The notes under the pieces were generated by a model. The model was not told where the DNA came from and did not search any database. It saw only the letters and a program-made list of their open reading frames with translations. A program made the position numbers and the translations under genes. Below are positions 33,470 to 47,849 of a stretch of DNA of 64,000 nt, piece by piece. The stretch comes from Entoloma clypeatum (lineage: Eukaryota > Basidiomycota > Agaricomycetes > Agaricales > Entolomataceae): positions 2,604,001 to 2,668,000 of the forward strand of contig OY751490.1 in assembly GCA_963565915.1 (NCBI GenBank). The letters are read 5' to 3'. The number at the start of each line of letters is the position of its first letter. Position 1 is the first letter of the stretch.

Positions 33470-34507
33470 TTAATTGATGCGGCCGTCGGGTCCATACGCA
33501 ATTCGGTAAGCATGAAGGGCACTGTCCTGCACGCGATGCGCGTCAGGCTGGCGCAAAGTCTGGTGTTGGTGCATCTGCGCAGAATGCGGCAAGTGGGGCA
33601 TTCCTTGCGCAACCGTGTACTGCTCTGTAAAGGATCGCCTGTGAGTGGGAGGCATGTTAAGGGCGGGCTCGCGCTGTTGATGATAATGACTGTGGGACGG
33701 CGCTGGGGTGGATGAAGGGGAAGGAGGGCCTTCGGAATGCATGTTTGGATCAGGATAGGAAGGTTGGGAGTAGGAATAGTGTGTGCGAGGAGGGTCCTCC
33801 TGTAACTCGGCTCCTCGCATGACGAAGCTTGGACTGCCATAAGAGCCCCCAATTTGTCTTTCACCAGGATGAGAGTAGCCGGGCGAAGAACTGACATACA
33901 TATTGAGTGTGGGAAGGGGGTGGCGGGAAGAGGATGACGCATACGAGTGGGTGTAGGATGAATACACAGGCTTCGTTGGCAGAGGGGCAGACATCGGTGG
34001 CATAGCATATGGCGATTGGGGTTCTGGCTGATCGTGAGGGTCGGACATAGTAAGGGCGTTCTCCCAGACGTCGCTGTCGATGACGTGCATGCCGGTGGTC
34101 ATGGTGGACGGAGAGAGGGAGCCCGTGCGGGTAGAAGAGGAGTCCGCAGCGGGGGAGACCGACTCACGACTGGTAAAGAAGTCGACGGGGTGGATGGAGG
34201 CAGCGTCGAAGGGTTTTGGCTTGTCTTTACCAGTCGGTCCTTTACCCAGGGGAGGACGATCATCGGGTGGCCAGCCGACCATCTTTCTGAGACGTGCATT
34301 TTCCATCTCGAGGTCGAGGACACGCTGCTCAAGGGCCTATTTTGAAAATCGAGTAAATCGAACTTTGAACGTGGAGTGTAATTTGATATGTGAATGATGG
34401 CTTACGACGAGATGCGCAGCGCGTCTGGCGCGAAATGCTCGCTGAACATCGCGAGCACGGTTGGGCGGGAGGTTGTCGTTCCTCTTGCGGCCGCGCTTGG
34501 AGGACAT
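33470..34507 (-). CDS. bZIP transcription factor with variant basic region
   Basis: Nuclear DNA-binding regulator. Exons 34507-34406 and 34336-33470 with a 69-base intron give 322 residues. The start MSSKRGRKRNDNLPPNRARD runs into VQRAFRARRAAHL and a leucine zipper, VALEQRVLDLEMENARLRKM, only about three heptads long. In classical bZIP proteins an invariant Asn and Arg are spaced N-x7-R; here the nearest Asn is nine residues before the matching Arg, and the position of the usual Asn is not Asn. Downstream are GWPPDDRPPLGKGPTGKDKP and a long serine/proline/tyrosine/histidine-rich tail without a known domain. The family (AP-1/Pap1-like versus a basidiomycete-specific group) cannot be settled. 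It starts 363 bases from the XPB stop. Confidence 0.85.
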
Positions 34508-34869
34508 GGCGAGAGCAGCCGAAAGGTACGGAGGAAGGGGGGCTGCTAACGGGGAACCATCCAGACATTTTTTTTTTAAAGATGTCCGACTCCGATCTCT
34601 TGTCCCCGTTTGGCTTCCACGATCGACACTGTCAGATCTCTGCCCGATCCCGACCCTGCTTCTTCTCCCCATTTGCGCCCCACGCTGCATTGTTTCACGC
34701 CCTCCTACATGCATGCCAAAAACCCATTCCCTCCTCGCCTATTCCTATTTTTTTTTAGGGTCCGACCCCCTTTTCACTCTCTTTCCCGTTTGGGATCAAC
34801 TTAGATTGTCTCACATTTAACCCCCTATTTCGCTTGCTACCGTATGCTATGACGACCTCCCGTCCGCAT
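34508..34869. promoter_or_regulatory. Upstream region of the bZIP gene, pyrimidine-rich
   Basis: The region contains T-runs (ttttttttt at 34568 and 34748) and CT-rich stretches on the plus strand and overlaps the 3' end of XPB. It holds the bZIP promoter and no supported gene. Confidence 0.4.
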
Positions 34870-38313
<3,444 letters not shown>

Positions 38314-38492
38314 GGCCAAAGTCGGTCGTGAGGAAGTTGAGGAAGTTACATTGCGTATTGAGTCAGCATCGATTTCGAGCGGAGCCGAAAATGTACGAGT
38401 ACAGGATCGTGGGATTTGTAAACTCGCCTTGTCGTCTTTTGCACCACCATCATCCTCTCTATCTCGCAGCTCGTTTTCTTGGTTAAATCACA
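38314..38492. promoter_or_regulatory. Bidirectional promoter, XPB and branchpoint-binding protein
   Basis: 179 bases lie between the two ATGs. No clear TATA box. It couples a transcription/repair gene to a splicing gene in a head-to-head pair. Confidence 0.45.
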
Positions 38493-40332
38493 ATGTGGAG
38501 GCCTGCAACTCGCCAGATCACTGGCACAAATGATGGTGAGCACCTTCCATTCTTCCTTCTCACTATGCAGCTCATATCGTTCATTCCCTAGTTCCCCTCG
38601 GCCAACCTCGCCGTTTCGGCCCCGCGCCTGTCGAAGACACGCCCCTCCCGCAGCTCGCCCAGCCTTCTCCATCCGCCTATCCGCGTCGCCAAAATCAGGA
38701 TAACGATAGCCCTGGTAAACGAGGCAGAGCAGAGTCTCCCTCAGATGGAGACCCTAAAGGTAAGCCAAACATTATCAAAGCAGATGATGTCGCCATTCCT
38801 CTCGTTGCTGCTTCAAGTAACTTCCGATCTCGCTTTCTCTTTCCCTCTCGAGACTCTGCCAGCTCGCTTGAAGATAGCGCTTGATTCTAACACCTACTAA
38901 CCACATTACTAACCCTCGCTCCTTCCCTGTTTCTCACTTACCTCAGTCGATTCTAATGGTCCTCGCAAACGGCGCAGCCGCTGGGGCGACGCTAAGACTG
39001 ATATCCCGGGATTACCGACCGCCATTTCCGCTGCTGGGGTATCTCAAGCCCAGCTCGATAATTACGCCATTCACCTTCGATTGGAAGAAATTAATCGCAA
39101 GCTAAGGCTCAATGATTTCGTACCCCCTGAACGAGAAAGGTATGTGCCATGTGATTATCTAACATTGTCGCGCATATACTGACCACCATATCATGAAGAT
39201 CTCCTTCGCCGCCACCCACATATGATGCCCATGGTCGACGAACCAACACCCGAGAAGTCCGTTATCGCAAAAAGCTCGAAGATGAGCGTATTAGACTCGT
39301 TGACCGAGCTATGAAGAATGATCCCAACTTCCGCCCACCGGTCGAGTACCACCAGCAGAAGCGCTCTCAGCGTCCCTCAGATAAAGTCTACATCCCCGTC
39401 AAAGAGTTTCCTGAAATCAATTTTTTTGGTTTGCTCGTCGGTCCTCGAGGCAACAGTCTGAAAAAGATGGAGAGAGAGAGTGGTGCAAAGATTAGTATTC
39501 GAGGCAAGGGCAGTGTGAAGGAGGGTAAAGCTCGGCCTGACCAGTATGCGGATGATGCCGAAGAAGATCTTCACTGTCTTGTGCTTGCTGATTCTGAAGA
39601 AAAGGTTGCTGCTTGCGTCAAAATGATCAACAGAGTCATAGAAACCGTAAATATTTTATTACCGTGTGCAGCTTTTCCCTGCTGATCATATTACAGGCTG
39701 CTTCGACCCCCGAAGGCCAAAACGACCACAAACGGAACCAACTACGAGAGCTTGCCGCATTGAATGGTACCCTTCGCGATGACGAGAATCAAATCTGCCA
39801 AAACTGTGGTGGCGTTGGCCACCGCAAATACGATTGCCCCGAACAGCGTAACTTTACTGCTAACATCATTTGTCGTGTTTGCGGAAGTGCCGGTCACATG
39901 GCTCGCGATTGTACCGTTAACAAGGACCCCAATGCACCTCCTGCGCCCCCCGACGCTATCCAATCTCAAGGAAATAGGATTGGCTTCGATTCCGAGTACG
40001 CTAGTTTGATGGCAGAACTTGGTGAAGGAGGGAACGGTTCTACTGATCCAGCGATCTCCACTTGGAGTGCACCAACTATGGGACATGACATTACAGCAGG
40101 CGGGACCAATATTCCACCTTGGCGTCGTCCGGAGTCCTGGATCCAGCCTAACAACAACCAATCTCAGGGATATCGACCCCCTTCATACGGAGTAGCTGGT
40201 TACGGAGTTGCCCCAGGGAGCGGACAGTGGGCAGGCTATCAGCAGGGAGCAGCAGCAGGCTACCAAACTCAAGATTATTCCAACTACGCGTCTTACTATC
40301 AAGGCCAATACGCTCAACAGCAAACCAGCTAA
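38493..40332 (+). CDS. MSL5: Branchpoint-binding protein (BBP/SF1)
   Basis: Binds the intron branch site and U2AF in early spliceosome assembly. Exons 38493-38535, 38592-38759, 38947-39139, 39199-39646 and 39697-40332 give 495 residues. The U2AF-ligand motif RKRRSRWGD is near residue 75 and the SPSP motif (RSPSPPPTYD) near 135. The KH-QUA2 domain includes YIPVKEFPEINFFGLLVGPR then GNSLKKMERESGAKISIRGK. Two CCHC zinc knuckles follow, CQNCGGVGHRKYDC and CRVCGSAGHMARDC, with a Q/G/Y-rich tail (YGVAGYGVAPGSGQWAGYQQ). Intron 2 is 187 bases, the longest in the window, so alternative splicing there is conceivable. The antisense frame at 39742-40161 is a shadow. Confidence 0.96.
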
Positions 40333-40628
40333 TCAGATCGCCTCCTAATTATCCGTTCTTCACCTTCTAACGATCCATAGCATCGAAAAATCTTACAGGC
40401 TCTACGCTCCTATGACCTTTTGGCCCCAGCTTCTTTCTTCATCCTTACAGACCAACCCCTTCATGACAGGCAGTGACAGATAGCAAGTATTTACATGTGA
40501 CACCTCGTTCGCGCTTGACTTATTTACAAAGTGGACGACTGACAAAACCTGCAGCGACTCTTGACAACCTCATAGTACTTGTAGTCTTTCTCTCTGATTT
40601 GTACTTTCTACAACATGCATATGTTTGA
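40333..40628. other. Convergent 3' flank of MSL5 and RCM1
   Basis: About 300 bases with no open frame of interest. Confidence 0.4.
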
Positions 40629-42561
40629 TTAACTCAATCTGAGCGCTGTCAGATCGCTAGGTCTCACTACCCCGTTCTTGCTTTCCTTTTTTTTCCTTTT
40701 TTTTTCGCGGAGAGACATTTGCTCGGACGCTTCGTTGTCACCGGCTCTCCTCTTCTGCGTGGCTGGCGGATACCTGACAAAACAGGAAACGAAGAAACCG
40801 TTTGTTGCGTCTTCACCTGGCGAGCACCGCACTAGCGATGCGGCTTGCCCTTGCGAGTGCGCATTTCAGTGACGGAGAAAGTCAAGATTCAACAGTGCTT
40901 ACGCGGATCATCCAATTCAGCAGGTAATCCTCGGCGAAGCCATTGAGGGAGAACTTCATGTGGTTTAGCCAGAGTGAATTCTCGTGCTTTCGCTTCGACA
41001 GAGTCGAGACATTCACGGACAACATGCTCGTTCTCTATCGGGTGGATGCTACACGTCGAATAAACGATTTTCTGTACCCCAGGAACTGTTGATCATCGAG
41101 ACGGAAGGCCCCACCTCTGGATAGTGAGTCCTCGATAGGTGGGTGAATAAAAACTATGCAGACTCACACTGCATTGCATGTTTCACCATCATGGCTTGGA
41201 ATGCAGCTAGCCGTTTGAGTCGGTGTTCTTCATCACTATCATCCTTAGTTTCTACAGACCCATGAAATGTGGTCGACTCAAGAGGGCAGTAATGTCTGTC
41301 AAGAAAATTTACCCGTCTCGAGAAGATAGTCCAATCGGTTCACAATCCCTGATCCACTGCATGACGGGTCAAGTAGACTGGATACGTGGTGAGCGGGAAT
41401 TGGTATGAGTTAGAGTATAGAAGCTGACATGTGTGTCACTCTCTCGTATTTGGGATCCGAGGGGTCAACCGTCAAGAAATCGATATTCAGAGGTTCCACA
41501 TTCTTGCACCCAGCCTTTGAGAGCATTGTAGTAAGGGTCGTAAAGCGCCTTTTATCTCTTTCGAAAGCAAACAACTAACAAGAATACATTTCAATTGAGG
41601 TGCTGGTAGATTTCGAAGTTGCCTACCTTTCCTTTATTTTTCATGATTGCGCATAAAAGGGTTGTCTTATTTCCGGGAGCCGCAGTGGCGTCAATGACGA
41701 AACTATGGTTATTGGCAGGAGGAGATAGTACAACTGCAGGAAAGCACGAAGCCTTGTCCTGGAGGATAAACTTTCCTGCCTTATAAAAGGGGTCATCTTG
41801 GAACATCGTTTGCGGAGAGAAGGCAAGAAGGTCAGGAATATGATTGTCGATAGTGAATCCTTTACTGTCAAAAAGAGGGTAAGACTAAGAGGCATCTAAC
41901 AGTTTAATTCAGGCTCGAAGGCGGCGAGGCTTACTCTGAGTCAAAAGGACTTGACGAAGAAGTAAAGCCTCGGGATAACAAGGACGTGATAGCTTCATCG
42001 GTTGAACAAGCCAAGGTATTGATACGAACGTAACGAGGAATGCATGCTGAGTAAATTTTAAGGTTCGGATGTGAATCAGCCAATGCCATACATGCCCGAG
42101 ACATGACTAGCATACCTGCACGGTCCTCGCCAGCTTGTACTAGATCTGAATTCGATCTGACGCCTCTTTTTATTTTGATCTTTTGTAACTCGCCGTGAAG
42201 ACGAGTCTTGTGTCTGAGTATGGCTTGTTTGATCGGTCCATCTCCGGCCTGAATACCCCCAGATAAGAGGAGGTCGTGCACGAGGACAAGGACAAGATTG
42301 AATGACGTGAGCTTCTTGCGCTCTTCCTTGATAAGATTCGTGCGCTCGATAACATCCTTAAGTACAGGTTTATCTACACGGAAAAGGCATCAACTTTCAA
42401 CCCTTGCACAGACTTTTCTCCTTACATTTCAAGGTCTCTATCACAAGTGCTGCAGTTCTTTTCCGTTCTTTCTCTGGAAGGGTGGATAAGACACTTTTGA
42501 TGGAGCCTTGTTTAGCTTCCAGATGGTCCAACGTCTTGGCGGCTTCGAAGTAAAAGTTCAT
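40629..42561 (-). CDS. RCM1: 25S rRNA (cytosine-C5) methyltransferase Rcm1/NSUN5
   Basis: SAM-dependent m5C methyltransferase of large-subunit rRNA, acting in the nucleolus. Nine exons: 42561-42426, 42373-42116, 42046-41935, 41864-41627, 41574-41429, 41377-41313, 41251-41168, 41085-40903 and 40849-40629, giving 480 residues. Seen: the N-terminal helical part MNFYFEAAKTLDHLEAKQGS, PRYVRINTL, the SAM site VIDATAAPGNKTTLL, FAFERDKRRF, the motif IV cysteine in LLDPSCSGSGIVN, and the catalytic TCS in IVYSTCSIHPIENEHV. The C-terminus is lysine-rich (REKKRKKKESKNG), fitting nucleolar location. The acceptor at 41252 was preferred because it alone preserves the frame into ETKDDSDEEHRLKRLAAFQA. Confidence 0.94.
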
Positions 42562-43010
42562 CAAGAGGACGTGTTCGGAATCTCCACTGGATAGACACAA
42601 ACATATGTCAGAATTCGACGACAATTACGACATTGAATTATACATTGTCTAGATATCAATAGTCTACGCCCTCTTCGCAAGAACATCCTAGTCAAAGGAA
42701 GATAAGTCAGTATCAGCAGTCATAGGAAAGAAATAAGAAATCAGTAAGGAGACTCATCATAGCTGGCAGAACCAGTCAGACAATGTAGATAGAGTTGAGA
42801 CATCATGATGGAAAGAGATGGAAAGAGAGACTTACCAACTAAGTACTTGCCTGGTCGCAAACACGCAGCAGTTGGTGATTGAACACCACTGGAACTCCGC
42901 TTAAAATTTCCACGCGTGTGGGCCGAATATTGAGTACTGAGCGCCAGCGTTAACGTTCAACGTTCAACTTCCCTGAACCTTCCTCTTCTTTCTCCCCATT
43001 TCTTTTTCAT
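42562..43010. promoter_or_regulatory. Divergent promoter region and leader, RCM1 and DnaJ
   Basis: 449 bases. On the plus side the DnaJ leader is pyrimidine-rich and ends cttcttt...tttttcata|gtgagt, where an intron begins inside the start codon. Tandem gttcaacgttcaac occurs at 42950-42970. Confidence 0.45.
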
Positions 43011-44821
43011 AGTGAGTGCTTTCAACGCCCGTCACACACACTTAATGACAACGGTCGAAAACAGTGGCCGTGGAGACAGTATTGTATGACGTCTTGGGAG
43101 TATCACCAGATGCCACCGAAGGTGCTCTTCCACCTGAAATTTCGACGTTTTAGGTGACTCACAGTTTCAAAGGCGAAATTAGGAAAGCCTACATGAAAAA
43201 GGTGCGGTCAATTTCAGATTTGCGGTCGTGCATCACTGAGCTATCTCTCAGGCAAAGCTACATCATCCTGTATGCATCATGTACATCGCGTACGCCGACT
43301 TCACAACCGTAATTTCTGTAGGACAAAAACATCGATAATCCTGAAGCCAACGAAAAGTTTCAAGAGATGGCCGCCGCGTATGCCCAGCTCCCAAGTTATG
43401 TCTAATGCGTTATAATACAAGTCGTTGATAGCTATGAGATCCTCAATGATCCTCAAACGCGCGCGGCTTACGATGCACGCGGTCTCGAAGGACTTAATGG
43501 CGAACGTGGATCCCCAGGGATGGACCCATCAGATTTATTCAACCAGTTTTTCCCGGCCGGCGTGTTTTTCGACCCCGCCCGTCCAGGGCCAGGCAGGCGA
43601 GGGAAAGGTTCGGAGGTCGTGAAGCATCCAGTGACACTGGAAGATCTGTACAATGGAAAATCGATCAAAATGGACTTGGAGAAGGAAGCGGTTTGTGGGC
43701 AATGTCATGGGTATGGATGCGTTGGCCCAATCTGAGTCATGAAGCTACTAACATATCATTGAGGTCTGGTACGCGGGGAAACGCAAAACCTAAATCTTGT
43801 GCAACTTGTGAGGGGAAAGGATTCACGATTGCTTATAGTCAGGTTCGCCAGCTTCGATTTGGATCTACGCAAGCAAATGTCATCGGTTTTTAGATCTCTC
43901 CATCCCAGGTTGGAACTTCTAGAGTACAATGTCATGCTTGTTCTGGGACAGGAGAGATTATCCGGGTTAAGGATCGGTGAGTTTGTCTCGTTTCTTGTGG
44001 TAGACCCTCATTGTCCTGACAGGCATCAAGGTGCAAAAAGTGCAAGGGGGAGAAGAAAGTCACTCAAAGGAATCGGCACGAGATTTTCATCGAAAAAGGA
44101 ATGGTGGATGGGCAACGTATAGTCCTTGCGGGTGCTGGTGACGAAGAGGTAAGCGTCCACGATCGTTCAGCTCTGGAGACCATAAACCTGACAAGAAATT
44201 AGCCGGGTGTTCCCCCCGGTGATGTTGTCTTCGTCTTGCAACTAGCCTCCCATCCATCATTTGAACGATCTGGAAGCGATCTCCTCACACGCATCACAAT
44301 AACTCTGTCCGAAGCGCTTTTTGGTTTTTCAAGAATACTAGTGACACACCTTGACGGTCGCGGTATCGAGGTTACGAGTCCTCCTGGCAAAATTATACAA
44401 CCCAGTGACTCGATCGTATTGCGTGGCGAAGGAATGCCTGTTCATAAACGACCGTATGAAAAGGGCGATCTATACGTCATATTAACGATTGAGATGCCCA
44501 GCGAGCAGTGGTTGAGTACCGTTGATCGCCAGGTATCATACTAAATCTCAAGACGAGTATAGTGCTTGGCTCATAGAACTCGTATAGGTGCTTGAACCAC
44601 TACTTCCACCGAAACGGACCAGCACAGAACCACTTTCTGGGATTGTGGTGGAGGCCGATTTCGAAGAAAGTGACATTGTGGATGTGCGTTCCCGGTCCTT
44701 CCCGGCCAGCCCAGACTTCTTTGACCAGTTTACACCTCAGTTTGGTGGCGACAATGAAGATGATTGGGAGGACGAGGATGATGATGACGCCAATGGACAA
44801 CCCGATTGTCAACCACAATAG
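43011..44821 (+). CDS. Type I (class A) DnaJ/Hsp40 co-chaperone, start codon split by an intron
   Basis: Hsp70 co-chaperone of the Ydj1/DNAJA type. Exons 43011, 43065-43121, 43173-43201, 43252-43269, 43322-43377, 43432-43710, 43764-43842, 43909-43976, 44031-44148, 44203-44532 and 44588-44821 give 422 residues. The A at 43011 and TG at 43065 form ATG across a 53-base intron with a perfect GTGAGT donor; no in-frame ATG exists otherwise. The product starts MAVETVLYDVLGVSPDATEG. The J domain has HPDKN (split by an intron), then a G-rich part, four zinc motifs (CGQCHGSG, CATCEGKG, CHACSGTG, CKKCKGEK) and the substrate domain. It ends ANGQPDCQPQ; CQPQ has the spacing of a CaaX prenylation box. The segment 44689-44733 could be a 45-base intron. 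Confidence 0.9.
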
Positions 44822-45573
44822 GCCACTCTGTTAAACCACCTATCTGACTGTTTTCTTATATTGTGGTCGATCCACCGCTCTTTCCTGGGACCATATAATC
44901 GGTAATAGTAATCTGATACCCGTTTGTTCTGCTGTCGGGAATTTATCGGCACATGAATGTCCAGCGACAATAGGGTGTTTCACACGGCATTCAACTTTTC
45001 ATCAACTCTACACCTAACTTTCTCAAAGATCGGAGACAAAATAAACAGATCTACAAACTATGGCGAGCTTGATGACAGATTGGACAGCCCCCGGTCAATG
45101 AGGAAATAAATTTCTGGTTGTAAGGTAGGCACGACCAAATTTGGATGAAAGCAAGAGATTCTATGAAAGATTAGTCTGTATCCAGTTTATACCTAATCGG
45201 TCCCTATGATTGATAGTTATCTAGTCTAGCATACTAGATCCAGGATAGACTAACGATTGCATGAAATTTGAGCAAGAAGATAGCAAAATGGTCAAAGCAG
45301 TGGACTCACAACGGATACCATCTTTGAATATCCCTTTCATAGTCAACTCAGGGAAAGATTCATTAACTCGATGGACTGGAGGAATCGAAGTGTCATTGAC
45401 GCAAAACATGGGCAAACTATCGATGTGAAGTTGGCGGAAAATTTGACGTAAAGTTGATCAAAAGTTGGGCAGTGTGAAACGCCGTACAGTAACGTCCGAT
45501 AATCGTATCGGTTGTGTATCAGTTGGTTCTTTGGATCCACGTCGTCATCCGATATTTTCCTAACTTGACTGTC
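44822..45573. other. Intergenic, no supported gene
   Basis: 750 bases downstream of DnaJ and upstream of the ThuA gene. Minus-strand frames 45585-45343 and 45415-45221 look faintly protein-like but do not join by introns and overlap the next start. Promoter of the ThuA gene is expected here. Confidence 0.35.
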
Positions 45574-47016
45574 ATGGCCAGCCACCTCTTCTTCATACTT
45601 TGCCTGTTGTCAGTTTTATCTTCCGAGTCCAGCCAAAGGACGACGTCTCCTGCCATCATACCACGTGTCCTGATCTTCTCTGCGACCGCCGGCTTCAGAC
45701 ATGACTCTATCCCGACCGCGATCGCCTCGCTGCGAGCTAATGAGGCCTTGATTAATGTGCACTTCGACGCGACAGAGGACAAGAGCATGTTCAATGACTC
45801 GAGTTTGAGCGGTTTTGATGTTGTTATGTTTCTGAGTACGACCGGGGAAGGTATGAGTTATTTCAGCTCCTTGTGTCTCTGAGTCAAAGGACTGTTGATG
45901 CGGGGTAGCTGATTTGGAGAGTTTCCGTCGACAGTGTTGGACGACGCGGGAAAACAGGCGTTCCATAACTACCTGCAGCTGGGTGGAAATTTCGTTGGGG
46001 TTCATTCAGCCTCTGACACACTTGTCAACACAACATTCTATGGTCGTGAACTTGGTACATGTGTTGGAACCCATGTCTCTATGAACGCATAATCAAACCT
46101 TGTTAGGGGCATATTTCGATTATCATCCACAGCTGCAGAACGCGGTGAGTAACATATTATTTAGGTGCCCGTTGGGATTTTCTTTCTCTCTACTTTAGAC
46201 TGTGGAGGTCATAGGCCCTTCACATCCCAGTACGAGTAAGCTTCCTGCCGCGTGGGGGGTTCAAGATGAAATGTTCGTGCCCTGATGAGATCCTCATCAT
46301 CTTGATATACAATATATATCCCCATCAGGTACAACTTCAAGTCGGATCCTCGAGCCCTCGGAGCCGTTGTTATTCTTGCTGCCAACGAGTCCAGTTATGT
46401 AGGTATGTGGCGGCCATGCTTCCATGCATGCACACAAAGTTCACATATATCGCGAAGATAATGGACTCAAGTACAATCAGGGGACCCCTCATCCCATTGG
46501 TTTGTTTTCCTTTCTTGAACGGGACGGGAGCCAACCAACATCTTTCTTTGTAGCTTGGTATCAAACCAGTAGCACTGCTGTCGACGGTTCAGTCGTGGGA
46601 CGCAGTTTCTACACAGGCCTTGGACATTTGAATGAAACATGGAAGGTCAGTCAGTCCCTTGATCCGAGCAATGGTGCAGGGCTTCTCAACCGAGCTCTCT
46701 CAGGACCATCTCTTCCTATCACATGTTCTTGGGGGTGTGTCCTGGGTACTACAGGGAAACACAACGCGAGCCATGAATTCGTCTGCGGCTGTTGGAAATT
46801 CGGGCCCTGGCAGTCAAGGTAGCTCCGTGGCCACGACGGAGGCAGGGGCAGGCTCAGCGGCGGCATCATCGTCAGAAGTTCTTTCGCACTTTCTGAACGA
46901 ACGCTTATACAAAAGGCTGTTTCTTTCTTATTAGATCCCTGAGCGTGAGGGTTCCTAGCTGGAATGTCATGGTTGTTGCGATGATCGTTGGTTTCTTGGG
47001 ATTCGGGTGGGTGTGA
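45574..47016 (+). CDS. Secreted/anchored ThuA-domain protein
   Basis: ThuA-like fold (class I glutamine-amidotransferase type), linked in bacteria to trehalose use; its role in fungi is unknown. Exons 45574-45850, 45935-46054, 46107-46144, 46199-46272, 46329-46402, 46458-46499, 46554-46645, 46704-46870 and 46935-47016 give 321 residues. A signal peptide (ASHLFFILCLLSVLSSESS) is followed by RVLIFSATAGFRHDSIPTAI, FDVVMFLSTTGE, LGGNFVGVHSASDTLVNTTF, AWYQTSSTAVDGSVVGRSFY, TGLGHLNETWKDHLFLSHVL. A Ser/Gly/Ala-rich linker and a final hydrophobic stretch (VMVVAMIVGFLGFGWV) suggest a GPI or membrane anchor at the surface. The last donor (46871) was chosen because only it reaches this anchor in frame. 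Confidence 0.85.
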
Positions 47017-47194
47017 TGTTGGCTAGTGTCATGCGCATTAGAGGTCGAACCAATATTAGCAGGATATCGAGGTCGAATGCGCCGCAGATATGGTCTGAGT
47101 CCAAGGAGGCTCTTCCAAGCTAGTCCGTGTGTGGTTATTCTTTTCGAAAACTCGCGCGCGAAGAGCAAAATGCAGCACCGCGAGGAAATTACAT

Positions 47195-47539
47195 CTACAC
47201 GTCTATATGCTTGTACCCTTGCACCTATGCAGATCTCCAGCGTGAGCACAGGCAAGAAATAGCAGGGTGGCACAAACCCGATTCTCCTTCAACATTGTCA
47301 AGTACTTTTCCGCCAACCACTTGCAGTTCTCATAGTGGTTCACACCCTCTGCTTTCTGGCATTTTTCGAGTTCGTCGCGGACGAGACGGGCTTCCATGGT
47401 GCGGACCCAAGACTCTCGGAGGTGTTCATCACGTGCCTCGAATTTCGCTGGAGAGGAGGGTGAGGGTGCAAAGGAGAGAGTGGGAGGGACGATAGGGGGT
47501 ACCCTTTATTTCAGCTGCTCGGGATTCGTTGAGGCTCAT
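47195..47539 (-). CDS. Complex I subunit NDUFB10 (PDSW) homologue, 78 aa
   Basis: Accessory intermembrane-space subunit of mitochondrial NADH:ubiquinone oxidoreductase. Exons 47539-47503, 47447-47278 and 47224-47195 give 78 residues. The sequence MSLNESRAAEIKAKFEARDE, HLRESWVRTMEARLVRDELE, KCQKAEGVNHYENCKWLAEK, YLTMLKENRVQGYKHIDV fits fungal PDSW subunits, with two cysteines spaced CX11C. It is much shorter than the animal protein, as in other fungi. The 3' end is convergent with the ThuA gene. Confidence 0.75.
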
Positions 47540-47849
47540 CGTCGTCGTCAACCACGTTGTGGAAGTAGTTGTTGAATCTTGTTTGGATCAGACTGACAAG
47601 TGTTCACTCTGAATCTGATACACATTCCTTGCTTGGGTTCATTCTTTTTTCTCCCGCACAGCCTGGAGCCTTACGAGCGGGCCTCGATCTGAATTCAATC
47701 TACCTTGTGGCACAAACACTATCACAACTCCTTCCCAACGCCAGGTTGAGCTATCCGGACGCCGGAGTATCTCAAATCACATGGGATCTCCAACCGCTTA
47801 ACGTTGCCTGTACACAGAAGAGGACACCTACACAATCCGTCGGTCACCG

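Noticed and set aside
39742..40161. 139-codon minus-strand frame
   Set aside because: It is antisense to the zinc knuckles of the branchpoint-binding protein.
44689..44733. 45-base intron in the last DnaJ exon
   Set aside because: Ends are GT-AG and the frame survives either way; it is shorter than most introns here, so I left it coding.
45221..45585. Minus-strand gene upstream of the ThuA gene
   Set aside because: Two short frames do not join and overlap the ThuA start.
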